Notes: a model not told the origin generated them from the sequence alone. 43,438 nt of DNA from Qipengyuania qiaonensis (GCF_019711515.1 NZ_JAIGNO010000017.1:1-43438), one strand, 5' to 3'; counted from the first letter of the stretch, positions 1-8,989 are shown. Translations and numbers: made by a program.

Positions 1-2
1 CC

Positions 3-59
3 GATCAGAGCTTCGCCGCCATGATCTACCTCGCCGCCGCAATCCTCAATTCAAAATGA
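3..59 (+). pseudogene. Possible C-terminal tail of a transposase, cut by the window edge
   Basis: The open frame entering from the left edge encodes DQSFAAMIYLAAAILNSK and then stops at TGA 57-59. The hydrophobic pattern FAAMIYLAAA near a C-terminus resembles the end of IS5-type DDE transposases, where a short helix closes the catalytic domain. Only 18 residues are visible, so intactness, family and even the assignment are uncertain. No inverted repeat can be seen between it and the next gene. It could also be the end of an unrelated membrane protein. Confidence 0.3.
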
Positions 60-72
60 ATCCCCACAGACC

Positions 73-438
73 CTAGATCTTCTGCATCAGCTCGATGCGA
101 TTGCCGAAAGGGTCGGCTATGTCGCCGCGCACATAGCCTGCCAGCTTCTTGCCCGGCTTGTAACGGATGCCCGCCTTGCCGAGCTTCGCGACCAGCGCCG
201 ACAGGTCGCTGACCAGCAGCGCCGGGTGCGCCCGGCGCGACGGCAGGAAGCCATCCTCCACCCCGCAATGGATCGCCACCCCGTCACCTTCGAACCAGCA
301 GCCGCCATTGACCGCCAGATGCGCAGGCTTGGCGACTTCCTGCAGCCCCATCACATCGACCCAGAAACGCCGCGCATGCGGTTCGCCGCCATGCGGCATG
401 GCGAGTTGCACATGGTCTATGCCGAGAAGCGCGCTCAT
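73..438 (-). CDS. VOC superfamily (glyoxalase/dioxygenase fold) protein
   Basis: This is a 121-residue, single-domain protein of the vicinal oxygen chelate superfamily. It starts with MSALLGIDHVQLAMP, the typical first beta strand carrying a metal-ligand-type His (H9), and ends with DPFGNRIELMQ, the usual last strand with its Glu ligand. Members bind a divalent metal and include glyoxalases, dioxygenases and fosfomycin-resistance enzymes; the substrate cannot be told here. Its ATG overlaps the stop codon of the upstream rsh gene by 4 nt (ATGA), so the two are probably translationally coupled. The superfamily call is firm; the function is unknown. Confidence 0.85.
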   Translation of the reverse strand: MSALLGIDHVQLAMPHGGEPHARRFWVDVMGLQEVAKPAHLAVNGGCWFEGDGVAIHCGVEDGFLPSRRAHPALLVSDLSALVAKLGKAGIRYKPGKKLAGYVRGDIADPFGNRIELMQKI

Positions 439-2525
439 ACACGCTCCGCCTGAGCGATGGAATCGCTCGCACGCAATGCGCTGAGGATGCGGGTAAGGTG
501 GGGCACGTCCTGCACTTCGAGATCGATCTCGTAAGTCGTGAACGGATAATCGAGCTGGATCTGTTCAAGGCTTTTCACATTGACGTGGTTCTGCGCGAAG
601 ATCCCGGCCATCTCGGCCAGTGTGCCGGGCCGGTCGTAGAGCGTCACCCGCAACCGACCGACGGCGCCGCGCGAGCGCTTGCCCCAGGACAGGTCGAGCC
701 AGTCGCTATCGATCCCGCTGGCCAGGCGGTGGCAGTCTATCGTATGCACTTCGACACCTTCGTTCGGTTTGCGCAGGCCGACAATGCGGTCGCCCGGCAC
801 GGGGTGGCAGCATTCGGCCAGCCGGAAGCCCACTCCCGGCGTCAACCCGCGGATAGAGAGGGCTTTGCCGCTCTTCGCCCAGTCTGGCTCGTCCTCCAGC
901 TCGGCCGTGCTTCCGGGGACGAGTGCCTCCATGACATCCCGATCGGAAATCTTGGCCGATCCGATGGCGTAGTAGAGATCTTCCTCTTCCTCCATCTCCA
1001 GTCGCCGCAGCGCTTCGCGCAACGCCTTTTTGCCGATTCTCGCCGGCACGCGCAGAGCGATCTCGTCGAAGAGTTTCTTGCCGATCTCGGCAATTTCGGC
1101 GCGCTCCTTCAAGCGTACGGCGCGCCGGATGGAGGCTCTTGCCTTTCCGGTAACGACGAAGCCGAGCCAGCTCATCTGCGGATCGGCCTGCGCACTCTTG
1201 ATGATCTCGACCACGTCTCCATTGTTGAGCTGGGTACGCAGCGGCATGTGCCGCCCGTTGATCTTCGCGCCCACGGTCTGCGCGCCAAGATCGGTGTGCA
1301 CGGCGAACGCGAAATCCACCGGGGTCGCACCTTTGGGCAGTTGGAACAGCGCGCCCTTGGGCGTGAAGGCGAAAATGCGGTCCTGGTAGATTGCCAGGCG
1401 CGTGTGCTCGAGCAATTCTTCCGGATCGTGACTGGCATCGACGATCTCGATCAGATCGCGCAGCCAGGCGACCTGCCCATCGGGCCTGTTCCCCTGTTTG
1501 TAGGCCCAGTGCGCGGCAAAGCCGAATTCGTTCACGCGGTGCATTTCGCGGGTGCGGATCTGAACCTCGACCCGCATCGATTTGCCGTAGATCAACGATG
1601 TGTGGAGCGAACGATACCCGTTATTCTTCGGGGTGGAGATATAGTCCTTGAACTTGCCCGGCAGGAACTGCCAGGTCGTGTGCAGGACACCCAGCGCCCG
1701 GTAGCAGTCGGCCACATCCTCGCAGATAATGCGGAAAGCCATGATGTCGGTAACCTGTTCGAACGAAACATGGCGTTCGGCCATCTTGCGCCAGATCGAA
1801 TAGGGGTGCTTCTCACGCCCCGAAACCTCCGTGGTGATCCCGGCCTCGGCCAAGGCGTGCTTCATGTCGAGCGCGATGGCATCCACTTGCCCGCCATCCT
1901 CGCTACGGATCTGGTCGAGGCGCTTGGTGATCGTGTTGTAGGCTTCGGGCTCTAGCTGTTCGAAAGCGAGCATCTGCATCTCGCGCATATACTCGTACAG
2001 ACCGATCCGTTCCGCGAGCGGAGCGTAGATGTCCATCGTCTCGCGCGCGATCCGCTGGCGCTTTTCGGGATTCTTGATGAAGTGCAGCGTGCGCATATTG
2101 TGCAGCCGGTCACCCAGCTTGACCAGCAGCACCCGGATATCCTCGCTCATGGCGAGCAGGAACTTGCGCAGATTCTCTGCTGCACGCTCGTTTTCCGGCA
2201 TCTGCTCGATCTTGGAGAGCTTGGTCACGCCATCCACGAGCCGCGCTACGTCGACCCCAAAATTACGCTCGATGTCGTCGATCGTCGCCAGCGTGTCCTC
2301 GACCGTGTCGTGCAAGAGCGCGGTCGCGATTGTTTCCTGATCGAGCTTGAGATCGGTCATCAGACCCGCAACCTCGACCGGGTGGCTGAAATATGGATCG
2401 CCGCTCGCACGCGTCTGCGTGCCGTGCTTTTGCACGGTATAGACGTAGGCGCGATTCAGCATCGCCTCATCGGCATCGGGGTCGTATTCCTTGACCCGTT
2501 CCACAAGTTCGTACTGGCGCAGCAT
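435..2525 (-). CDS. rsh: Bifunctional (p)ppGpp synthetase/hydrolase (Rsh)
   Basis: The 696-residue protein makes and degrades the stringent-response alarmone (p)ppGpp. The hydrolase HD domain carries H72-D73 and E76-D77. The synthetase domain carries NNGYRSLHTS (301-310) and E320-V-Q322. K291-F-K-D294 matches the RxKD-type motif of bifunctional enzymes rather than the ExDD of synthetase-only RelA. A TGS domain follows at roughly 400-465 and a C-terminal ACT domain at about 620-696. The start MLRQYELVERV matches the family N-terminus. No Shine-Dalgarno is visible, and the ATG lies in a 6-bp inverted repeat (2523-2539). The gene lies 57 nt downstream of the M1 peptidase gene. The usual alphaproteobacterial neighbour rpoZ is 27 kb away in this window. 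Confidence 0.97.
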   Translation of the reverse strand: MLRQYELVERVKEYDPDADEAMLNRAYVYTVQKHGTQTRASGDPYFSHPVEVAGLMTDLKLDQETIATALLHDTVEDTLATIDDIERNFGVDVARLVDGVTKLSKIEQMPENERAAENLRKFLLAMSEDIRVLLVKLGDRLHNMRTLHFIKNPEKRQRIARETMDIYAPLAERIGLYEYMREMQMLAFEQLEPEAYNTITKRLDQIRSEDGGQVDAIALDMKHALAEAGITTEVSGREKHPYSIWRKMAERHVSFEQVTDIMAFRIICEDVADCYRALGVLHTTWQFLPGKFKDYISTPKNNGYRSLHTSLIYGKSMRVEVQIRTREMHRVNEFGFAAHWAYKQGNRPDGQVAWLRDLIEIVDASHDPEELLEHTRLAIYQDRIFAFTPKGALFQLPKGATPVDFAFAVHTDLGAQTVGAKINGRHMPLRTQLNNGDVVEIIKSAQADPQMSWLGFVVTGKARASIRRAVRLKERAEIAEIGKKLFDEIALRVPARIGKKALREALRRLEMEEEEDLYYAIGSAKISDRDVMEALVPGSTAELEDEPDWAKSGKALSIRGLTPGVGFRLAECCHPVPGDRIVGLRKPNEGVEVHTIDCHRLASGIDSDWLDLSWGKRSRGAVGRLRVTLYDRPGTLAEMAGIFAQNHVNVKSLEQIQLDYPFTTYEIDLEVQDVPHLTRILSALRASDSIAQAERV

Positions 2526-2539
2526 CGTGATTTACGATG
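2523..2539 (-). promoter_or_regulatory. Inverted repeat sequestering the rsh start codon
   Basis: On the rsh mRNA strand the sequence reads CATCGT-AAATC-ACGATG, a perfect 6-bp stem with a 5-nt loop whose 3' arm contains the initiation ATG (2525-2523). No purine-rich ribosome-binding site is visible just upstream. A hairpin that pairs the start codon could lower or condition translation of the alarmone enzyme. The repeat is seen directly; the regulatory role is inference. Confidence 0.4.
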
Positions 2540-2582
2540 TGAGGATTTGCCGCTTCAATGCAACGCTAAAAGCGTGCGGTGG

Positions 2583-4490
2583 CTAATCGGCAGCGTTCAT
2601 CACCCGGTCTACACCGGCGCGCGTTACCGAATGATAGCTATTGCGCGTCTTGGCGTAGATCCGCGTAGCGATCGGGCGCCCCCAGTCGCCTTGGTCCCAA
2701 AGGGTCTGGAACAGCGGACGGACGAACTTGGCACGGCCCACTTCGGCCAGAAACTCCTCGGCCTGAGGTACCGCAGGCTCATAGCGGTTGACGAGAGCGA
2801 GTTCGAGCCACAGGAACAGGATTTCGTTGTTCCCCGCGTCGGAAAGACCGACTGCGCTATCTAGCGCGGCAAGCTGCTCGGCACTGCGCTGCTTGGGGAT
2901 ATTGTCGAGGAAGCGCATCTGTTCGGCCGCGCTCCAACTCGAATAGGTCGCGGGAATCGCTCCGCTGGCAGTGTAGGCTGAAACAGCCGCATCGACTTCC
3001 GCAAAAGCCGCAGGATCCGGGCGCGCGACATTCGCTGGCAAGCCCGGTTCGAAGATCCACTCCCGAAGCTTCAGCGCTTCGCCTTCCGCGGCCGAGCCGA
3101 CGAGGTTGGCCATCATGTCCTCGTAGAACAACTTGCTGGTCGCGGGCTGGAAGGCGTGATTGTCGAACCACTGGCGCAGCCAGGCATCGAACCGCTCGCG
3201 GCCAACGATACGTTCGACTGTGCGCAGGAAGAAGTGCCCCTTGTCGTAAGTGATCGCGCTGCCAAGTTCGTCTGTGCCCGGTTCATGGTGAAGCGCACTG
3301 CCCGGCGCATCCATGCCTACTTCGCGCAGTGTTTCCTCGATGCCGGCAAAGGCAAGCGCGGCCTCCTGCTCGGCGCGCTTCCTGCCATAGACCGCCTCCA
3401 CGATGCGGTTCTCGAAATAGGACGTGACGCCTTCGTTCAGCCAGCTGTCCTCCCACACCGCATTGGTGACGAGATTGCCCGACCAGCTATGCGCCAGTTC
3501 ATGCGCGACAAGGCCATTGTTCGACCGGTCGCCCGCGATGAAGGTTGGCGTCAGGAACGTCATCACGGGATTTTCCATGCCGCCATAGGGGAACGCCGGC
3601 GGCAACACGATCATGTCGTAGCGGCCCCAGCGATATTCGCCGTAGAGCTGCTCGGCGGCGAGGACCATGTCTTCGGTATCCCCGACCTCTTGCCATGCCC
3701 GCTCCAGCGTCGCGGGTTCCGCCCAGACGCCGGTGCGTGGACCGATCGCCCTGAAATCGATATCGCCGGCCGCGATCGCGATAAGATAGGGCGGCACCGG
3801 TTTGTCCATCACGAAAGTGAAGGCGCGGCGGCCATTGCCAAGCTCTTCCGGCTCGCCCTGCCGTACCCCGCTCATCACCACATCCAGCGGTTTGGGCGCA
3901 GTAATGCGCGCCTCCCAGGTCTGCCTGATGCCGGGACTGTCTTGCGTGGGTATCCAGGTGCGGTTGAGAATCGCCTGGCCCTGGCTGAAGAGGAATGGAT
4001 GGACGCCGCCCTTGGTTTGTTCCGGGCTGAGCCATTGGAGCGCCTCCGCGTCGAGGGGGGCCATGTACTCGACGCGTAACGTGTTCGCGCCATCCAGCGC
4101 GATCGTCAACGGTGCGCCTTTGCCGCCTTCTTCGACATTGCCGCCGATCTCATATCGCAATTCGCGACCCGCTCCGTCGGTCACGTTCGATATCTCCAGC
4201 CCGTTGCTGTCGAGAACAATCTCCTCGGCACCCGGCTGCGCGAGAACATCGAGTTCGGCCACACCGCCAACCCGTTTGGCATCGAAATCGAGATCGAGAT
4301 CGAGCCTGACATGCGTTACCCGCGCGATCTGCGGCTGGGCATAGGTCAGGTGGTCCACGGCTTCCGGAGTGGTCAGGATAGGCGAAACCATATGGTCCGC
4401 GGCAGCGGCAGGCATCGGCGGGGCTGCCTCCATCGTCGTACAGGCGGCACTGGCGAGCAGCATGGCGAGCGGGGCAGCAAGGCGGCGCAT
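2583..4490 (-). CDS. M1 family metallo-aminopeptidase, lipoprotein
   Basis: This 635-residue zinc peptidase removes N-terminal amino acids from peptides. A lipoprotein signal ends at LLASAAC (C17), so it is probably anchored in the envelope facing the periplasm. The exopeptidase motif is G303-G-M-E-N307. The zinc site is H330-E-L-A-H334 with the third ligand E353 in NEGVTSYFE. The stretch DKPVPPYLIAIAAGDIDF and the helical C-terminal domain resemble the leukotriene A4 hydrolase/cold-active aminopeptidase branch of M1. It is the first gene of a possible minus-strand unit with rsh (57 nt apart). The epoxide hydrolase activity of the eukaryotic relative is not implied. Confidence 0.93.
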   Translation of the reverse strand: MRRLAAPLAMLLASAACTTMEAAPPMPAAAADHMVSPILTTPEAVDHLTYAQPQIARVTHVRLDLDLDFDAKRVGGVAELDVLAQPGAEEIVLDSNGLEISNVTDGAGRELRYEIGGNVEEGGKGAPLTIALDGANTLRVEYMAPLDAEALQWLSPEQTKGGVHPFLFSQGQAILNRTWIPTQDSPGIRQTWEARITAPKPLDVVMSGVRQGEPEELGNGRRAFTFVMDKPVPPYLIAIAAGDIDFRAIGPRTGVWAEPATLERAWQEVGDTEDMVLAAEQLYGEYRWGRYDMIVLPPAFPYGGMENPVMTFLTPTFIAGDRSNNGLVAHELAHSWSGNLVTNAVWEDSWLNEGVTSYFENRIVEAVYGRKRAEQEAALAFAGIEETLREVGMDAPGSALHHEPGTDELGSAITYDKGHFFLRTVERIVGRERFDAWLRQWFDNHAFQPATSKLFYEDMMANLVGSAAEGEALKLREWIFEPGLPANVARPDPAAFAEVDAAVSAYTASGAIPATYSSWSAAEQMRFLDNIPKQRSAEQLAALDSAVGLSDAGNNEILFLWLELALVNRYEPAVPQAEEFLAEVGRAKFVRPLFQTLWDQGDWGRPIATRIYAKTRNSYHSVTRAGVDRVMNAAD

Positions 4491-4701
4491 GGGCAGATCT
4501 CCAATTCGTATGATGCCGGATGCGCGACCCGGCTCGTCTCATGTCTATGCGGGGTCCTATTGCCGATCCGGCCGGTGCACGCCAGCCCCGGCGCTGAAAT
4601 CGTAGCCATGGGCGTAGCGATGCGATGAAAGCGGTAGCAGCGAGCGGCAGGTCTATGCGCACGATGATTCCGCTCACCGCAGGACGTGCCTGAGCGACGA
4701 A

Positions 4702-4718
4702 GTTGCATGGCGCGCAAC
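4702..4718. promoter_or_regulatory. Inverted repeat upstream of cydA, possible operator
   Basis: GTTGC-N7-GCAAC is a perfect 5-bp inverted repeat about 58 nt upstream of the cydA start, in the 285-nt region between the divergent M1 peptidase and oxidase genes. Its position would suit a transcription-factor site, but it does not match the FNR/Anr consensus often found before bd oxidases. Short repeats like this occur by chance. Nothing else is recognisable in 4491-4775. Confidence 0.22.
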
Positions 4719-4775
4719 AAACGGTGCGTACTGGCGGCTGGAACTGACCGGATCACTGGTTTATGCGAGATTGCC

Positions 4776-6233
4776 ATGTTCGACGGTTTCGATGCGCTGC
4801 TGCTCGCCCGGATCCAGTTCGCCTTCACGGTGAGCTTTCATTTCATTTTTCCGGCCTTCTCGATCGGACTGGCGAGCTATCTCATGGTGCTCGAAGGCCT
4901 GTGGCTGAAGACCGGCAAACAGCTTTACCTCGACCTGTTCAAATACTGGCTCAAGATCTTCGCCATCGCCTTTGCCATGGGCGTCGTATCGGGCATCGTG
5001 ATGAGCTACCAGTTCGGGACCAACTGGTCGGTGTTCTCGGACAGGGCCGGGCCGGTAATCGGGCCGCTGATGGCTTACGAGGTACTGACCGCCTTCTTTC
5101 TCGAGGCGGGGTTTCTGGGCGTCATGCTGTTCGGAATGAACAAGGTCGGCAAGGGCCTGCATTTCGCCGCCACCTGCATGGTCGCCTTCGGCACCTTCGT
5201 ATCGGCCTTCTGGATTCTTTCGGTCAATAGCTGGATGCAGACGCCGGTGGGTTTCGAAATGGGTGCGAACGGGGAGTTTCTGCCGGGGCCAAGCTGGTGG
5301 GACATCGTCTTCAACCCCAGCTTTCCCTATCGCCTCGTCCACACGGTCCTCGCCGCCTATCTCACGACCGCTTTCGTGGTGGGCGGCGTCGGCGCCTGGC
5401 ATCTGCTGAAGGACCGTACCAACGCCCATGCGCGCACCATCTTCTCGATGGCGATGTGGATGGCAGCGCTGGTCGTGCCGATCCAGATCTTCGCCGGGGA
5501 CATGCACGGCCTCAACACGCTGGAACACCAGCCCGTGAAGGTCATGGCGATGGAGGGGCATTACGAAAGCCATCCGGATGGCGCACCGCTTTACCTGTTC
5601 GGCATTCCCAACGACAAGGAGCAGCGGCTGGACTATGCCGTGGGTATTCCCAAGGCTTCCAGCCTGATCCTCAAACACGATCTCGATGCCCCGTTGGCGG
5701 GGCTGGACAAGGTGCCGGACGACGAACAGCCGCCCGTCGCGATCGTGTTCTGGAGTTTCCGCGTGATGGTCGGGATCGGTTTCCTGATGCTGGGCGTCGG
5801 CCTTTGGAGCCTGTTGGCGCGATGGCGCGGCAAACTGTATGACTGGCGCTGGTTGCACCGCGCCGCGCTCGTCTTGGGGCCTAGTGGCTTCGTCGCCGTG
5901 ATTGCCGGCTGGATTACCACGGAGGTCGGCCGTCAGCCCTGGGTGGTCTATGGCCTGCTGCGCACCGCCGATGCCGCCAGTCCGCTCGACGCGCCCGCTG
6001 TGGGCGCCTCGTTACTGGCTTTCGTGGTCGTTTACTTCGCCGTCTTCGGGGTCGGCACCTGGTACATCTTGCGACTGATGAAAGCGTCGCCGCAAACCGG
6101 AGAGAAGGGCGTCAAGCGGACCGAGAAGGGGCCAGTGCGCACGGCCGGCATTACACCCGGCCCGACGCAAAACCCCGGCCGCGATCCCGATGCACTCCCC
6201 TCAAGCGATGAGGAAGCGACCGATGGCCGTTGA
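4776..6233 (+). CDS. cydA: Cytochrome bd-type quinol oxidase subunit I, cyanide-insensitive (CIO) type
   Basis: The 485-residue, multi-helix membrane protein oxidises quinol and reduces oxygen with haems b558, b595 and d. Likely haem ligands are H22 in the first helix, H189 and M331, and conserved acidic residues include E101 and E110. GRQPW (385-389) is the usual signature. The quinol loop between the sixth and seventh helices is short, as in CioA-type oxidases, rather than the long E. coli form. The start was placed at ATG 4776 (MFDGFDALLLARIQF) because the family begins there; the ribosome-binding site is weak. The stop overlaps cydB by 11 nt. The charged C-terminal tail after residue 437 is not conserved. 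Confidence 0.95.
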   Translation: MFDGFDALLLARIQFAFTVSFHFIFPAFSIGLASYLMVLEGLWLKTGKQLYLDLFKYWLKIFAIAFAMGVVSGIVMSYQFGTNWSVFSDRAGPVIGPLMAYEVLTAFFLEAGFLGVMLFGMNKVGKGLHFAATCMVAFGTFVSAFWILSVNSWMQTPVGFEMGANGEFLPGPSWWDIVFNPSFPYRLVHTVLAAYLTTAFVVGGVGAWHLLKDRTNAHARTIFSMAMWMAALVVPIQIFAGDMHGLNTLEHQPVKVMAMEGHYESHPDGAPLYLFGIPNDKEQRLDYAVGIPKASSLILKHDLDAPLAGLDKVPDDEQPPVAIVFWSFRVMVGIGFLMLGVGLWSLLARWRGKLYDWRWLHRAALVLGPSGFVAVIAGWITTEVGRQPWVVYGLLRTADAASPLDAPAVGASLLAFVVVYFAVFGVGTWYILRLMKASPQTGEKGVKRTEKGPVRTAGITPGPTQNPGRDPDALPSSDEEATDGR

Positions 6234-7230
6234 TTTCGATCTCACCGTCGTCTGGGCGTTTATCATCGCCTTCGCCGTCTTCGCCTATGTCGTGATGGAT
6301 GGCTTCGATCTCGGCATCGGGATTCTCTTCCCGAGCTTCGCCGTCGGCAGCGAACGCGACCGGGCGATGAACTCGATCGCACCGGTGTGGGACGGCAACG
6401 AGACATGGCTGGTGCTGGGTGGCGGCGGCCTGTTCGCCGCCTTCCCGCTGGCCTATGCAGTGATCCTGCCGGCCACTTATCCGCTGATTATCGCCATGCT
6501 GCTCGGCCTGGTCTTTCGCGGGGTGGCGTTCGAGTTCCGTTGGCGCGATCCGGCGCACCGGCGGGTCTGGGATTTCGCCTTCACCGGAGGCAGCCTCCTT
6601 GCAGCGATGGCGCAAGGGATGACGCTAGGCGCGCTGTTGCAGGGCATCGAAGTGGTCGACCGTGCCTATGCGGGTAGCTGGTTCGACTGGTTTACCCCCT
6701 ACACGCTACTCACCGGAATTGGCACAGTCGCGGGCTACGCATTGCTCGGCGCGTGCTGGCTGGTGTGGAAACTCGATGGCCAGGCACAGGCGCATGCGCG
6801 CACACTGGCGAAGCGCGCGGCCTGGGCCACCTTCCTGCTGATGGGTTGTGTCAGCATCTACAATCTCGGCCTGCGGCCCGAATATGCCGATCGCTGGCTG
6901 AGCGCGCCCGAAATCTACTACGCCGCCCCGGTGCCGATTCTGACCGGCCTCGTGGCGCTGGCGCTGCTGCGGGCACTCTCGGTCGAGCGGCATTCCAAGC
7001 CGTTCTGGCTCAGCCTTGCGCTGTTCCTTCTCGGCATGGCCGGTCTTGGCGTCACGATGTGGCCGTATGTCGTTCCACCGGGGCTGACCATCTGGGATGT
7101 CGCCGCGCCCGAGCGCAGCCAGGTCTTTATGCTGATCGGCGTCGCCATCACCATGCCGCTGATCATCGCCTATACCGCCTGGGCCTATTGGGTCTTCCGC
7201 GGCAAGGTTGCGGATGAGGGGTACCATTGA
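6223..7230 (+). CDS. cydB: Cytochrome bd-type quinol oxidase subunit II
   Basis: The 335-residue integral membrane partner of CydA begins MAVDFDLTVVWAFII and carries the family signature VVMDGFDLGIGIL in the first helix. It stabilises the haem core and contributes to the oxygen/proton channel. ATG 6223 was chosen over in-frame ATGs at 6190 and 6208 because GAGGAA (6210-6215) sits at a good distance and the family N-terminus fits. It overlaps the cydA stop by 11 nt. Its own TGA shares bases with the TTG start of the next small gene. An ABC exporter pair cydDC is absent nearby. Confidence 0.95.
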   Translation: MAVDFDLTVVWAFIIAFAVFAYVVMDGFDLGIGILFPSFAVGSERDRAMNSIAPVWDGNETWLVLGGGGLFAAFPLAYAVILPATYPLIIAMLLGLVFRGVAFEFRWRDPAHRRVWDFAFTGGSLLAAMAQGMTLGALLQGIEVVDRAYAGSWFDWFTPYTLLTGIGTVAGYALLGACWLVWKLDGQAQAHARTLAKRAAWATFLLMGCVSIYNLGLRPEYADRWLSAPEIYYAAPVPILTGLVALALLRALSVERHSKPFWLSLALFLLGMAGLGVTMWPYVVPPGLTIWDVAAPERSQVFMLIGVAITMPLIIAYTAWAYWVFRGKVADEGYH

Positions 7231-7337
7231 GCGAGGCCCCGTTCTGGAAGCGTCTCGGCTGGATGGCATTGATCTGGCTGGCAAGCGTCAGCGTACTGGG
7301 CGCCGTGGCCTATGCCTTGCGGTGGTGGCTTAACTGA
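7227..7337 (+). CDS. DUF2474 family small oxidase subunit (CydX-like)
   Basis: A 36-codon gene starts at TTG 7227, which overlaps the cydB stop (TTGA). The product begins MSEAPFWKRLGWMALIWLAS and has one transmembrane helix at about residues 12-31, flanked by WKRLGW and RWWLN. This is the composition and position of DUF2474 proteins, which follow CIO-type cydAB as single-helix accessory subunits, comparable to CydX of E. coli. The gene is easily missed because of its length and TTG start. It abuts the convergent hemF stop with no spacer. Confidence 0.85.
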   Translation: MSEAPFWKRLGWMALIWLASVSVLGAVAYALRWWLN

Positions 7338-8195
7338 TCAGTTCCACACCGCTTCGGGCGGCAGGCTCATGAGGATGGCATCGATATTGCCGCCGGTCTT
7401 GAGACCGAACAGCGTTCCGCGATCGTAGACGAGATTGAATTCGGCGTAACGCCCGCGCCATTCGAGCTGGATCTGCTTGTCCTGCGGAGTAAACTCGCTC
7501 TCCATCCTGCGGCGGACCAGGCGGGGGAAGATGTCGAGAAATGCCTCGCCCACCTCCCGGGTAAAGGCGAGATTGCGCGCGAATGCGGCATCGTCCTCGC
7601 ATTCGAGGTGATCGTAGAATATCCCGCCAACCCCGCGATGAACGCCGCGGTGCGGGATGAAGAAATAATCGTCCGCCCACTTCTTGAAGCGTTCGTAATA
7701 CGTTGGATTGTGGGCGGAGCAGGCGGCCCGCAACCGCGCGTGGAATTCCTCGGTGTCATCCACATAGGGAATCGGCGGGTTCAGGTCGGCCCCGCCGCCG
7801 AACCACGCTTTGCCCGTGGTGAGGAAGCGCGTGTTCATATGCACCGCCGGCACATGCGGATTGGCCATATGCGCAACCAGGCTGATGCCCGTCGCGGTGA
7901 AGCCGGGATTATCCGCGCTCGCGCCATTGACCTGGCCGGCGAATTCCGGGCTGAAACTGCCCTTGACGGTCGAGACGTTGACGCCGACCTTTTCGAACAC
8001 CCTGCCCTTCATCAAACCCTGCACACCGCCGCCGGGATCGGCGTTACCCTCCTCCTCTCGATCCCATGGCGTGTAGTGAAAGGCGGCGTTCGAACCGGCT
8101 TCGCGCTCGATCGCCTCGAAGGCATCGCAGATGCGGTCGCGGAGACTTTCGAACCAGCTGCGGGCTACTTCGGTCTTCTGGGTTGTCTCGGTCAT
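7338..8195 (-). CDS. hemF: Oxygen-dependent coproporphyrinogen III oxidase
   Basis: This 285-residue cytosolic enzyme performs the oxidative decarboxylation of coproporphyrinogen III to protoporphyrinogen IX in haem synthesis. Family blocks visible include GGGVQGLMKGRVFEKVGVN, HMANPHVPAVHMNTRF, the GGGADLNP glycine-rich motif and FIPHRGVHRGVGGIFYD. The start at 8195 (MTETTQKTEVARSW) fits the family; the frame runs further upstream over the divergent pdeM start without homologous sequence. The gene is convergent with the bd oxidase genes, linking an oxygen-using haem step physically to a haem-rich oxidase, which may be accidental. Confidence 0.96.
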   Translation of the reverse strand: MTETTQKTEVARSWFESLRDRICDAFEAIEREAGSNAAFHYTPWDREEEGNADPGGGVQGLMKGRVFEKVGVNVSTVKGSFSPEFAGQVNGASADNPGFTATGISLVAHMANPHVPAVHMNTRFLTTGKAWFGGGADLNPPIPYVDDTEEFHARLRAACSAHNPTYYERFKKWADDYFFIPHRGVHRGVGGIFYDHLECEDDAAFARNLAFTREVGEAFLDIFPRLVRRRMESEFTPQDKQIQLEWRGRYAEFNLVYDRGTLFGLKTGGNIDAILMSLPPEAVWN

Positions 8196-8239
8196 CGCAC
8201 CCACTTGCCAAAGCGCGCCCCGCGCGGCAATAGCGGCAC

Positions 8240-8944
8240 ATGGTTCCCCTTTCGTTCGCCGGCGAGGAATGGCTTCTGACCGAAGGCCGCGCGCTGTACT
8301 GGCCGCGCGAGCGTGCTTTGCTCGTTGCCGATCTGCATTTGGAGAAAGGCAGCTTTTTCGCACGGCACGGCCAGCCGATCCCACCCTATGACAGCCGCGA
8401 AACGCTCGAACGCGTAGCGCTGGCGATCCGCGAAACGGGTGCGCGGCGGGTGATCACGCTGGGCGACAATTTCCACGATTCGGATGGCTCTGCCCGGTTG
8501 GAGCCGCATGCGGCAGGCATGCTCGACGCCCTGACACGCGCGGTCGATTGGGTCTGGATCACCGGTAATCACGACCCCGATATGAATGTGCACTGCGGCG
8601 GTACGCTGGCCGAGGAACTGGAGATAGGCGGCGTGATCCTGCGCCACCGTGCGCATAAGGGTGAGACGCGCCCCGAACTTTCCGGCCACTACCACCCGCG
8701 CCTGCAGATCAAGGTCCGCGACCGCCATATCCGTAGACCCTGCGCCGTGGTCAGCGCCAATGACGGTCCCGGCGGCAAACCGACCGGCCGCATGATCCTG
8801 CCGGCTTTCGGCGCCTATACCGGCGGCATGAACGCGGCCGATCCCGAGATCCTCAAGGCTCTGCAGCCGGCCGAACGGATCGATGCGGTGGTGCCGGCAA
8901 AAGGCAAGCTGGCGCGCTTCAACCTGTGGAATCGCGCTGCCTAG
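8240..8944 (+). CDS. pdeM: Ligase-associated DNA damage response phosphoesterase
   Basis: The 234-residue protein has the calcineurin-like metallophosphoesterase motifs in order: D31-L-H33, G75-D-N-F-H-D80, G109-N-H-D112 and G149-H-Y-H152. The overall sequence, with LLVADLHLEKGSFF near the N-terminus, matches PdeM. PdeM is usually encoded beside an ATP-dependent DNA ligase and an Lhr-like helicase in a bacterial DNA-repair cassette. Those partners are not in this window. It diverges from hemF across 44 nt. Enzymatic substrate in vivo is not established from sequence. Confidence 0.9.
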   Translation: MVPLSFAGEEWLLTEGRALYWPRERALLVADLHLEKGSFFARHGQPIPPYDSRETLERVALAIRETGARRVITLGDNFHDSDGSARLEPHAAGMLDALTRAVDWVWITGNHDPDMNVHCGGTLAEELEIGGVILRHRAHKGETRPELSGHYHPRLQIKVRDRHIRRPCAVVSANDGPGGKPTGRMILPAFGAYTGGMNAADPEILKALQPAERIDAVVPAKGKLARFNLWNRAA

Positions 8945-8989
8945 GTGCAACGGTGGGCATGGAAACTGCGCCACATGCGCATAACACAC

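Noticed and set aside
498..1955. 485-codon plus-strand frame opposite rsh
   Set aside because: It mirrors the codon pattern of rsh in GC-rich DNA, has no recognisable domain, and rsh is certain on the other strand. The same applies to long frames opposite the aminopeptidase, permease and aldehyde dehydrogenase genes.
4491..4775. FNR/Anr box for the bd oxidase
   Set aside because: No TTGAT-N4-ATCAA-like site is present; only the unrelated GTTGC-N7-GCAAC repeat.
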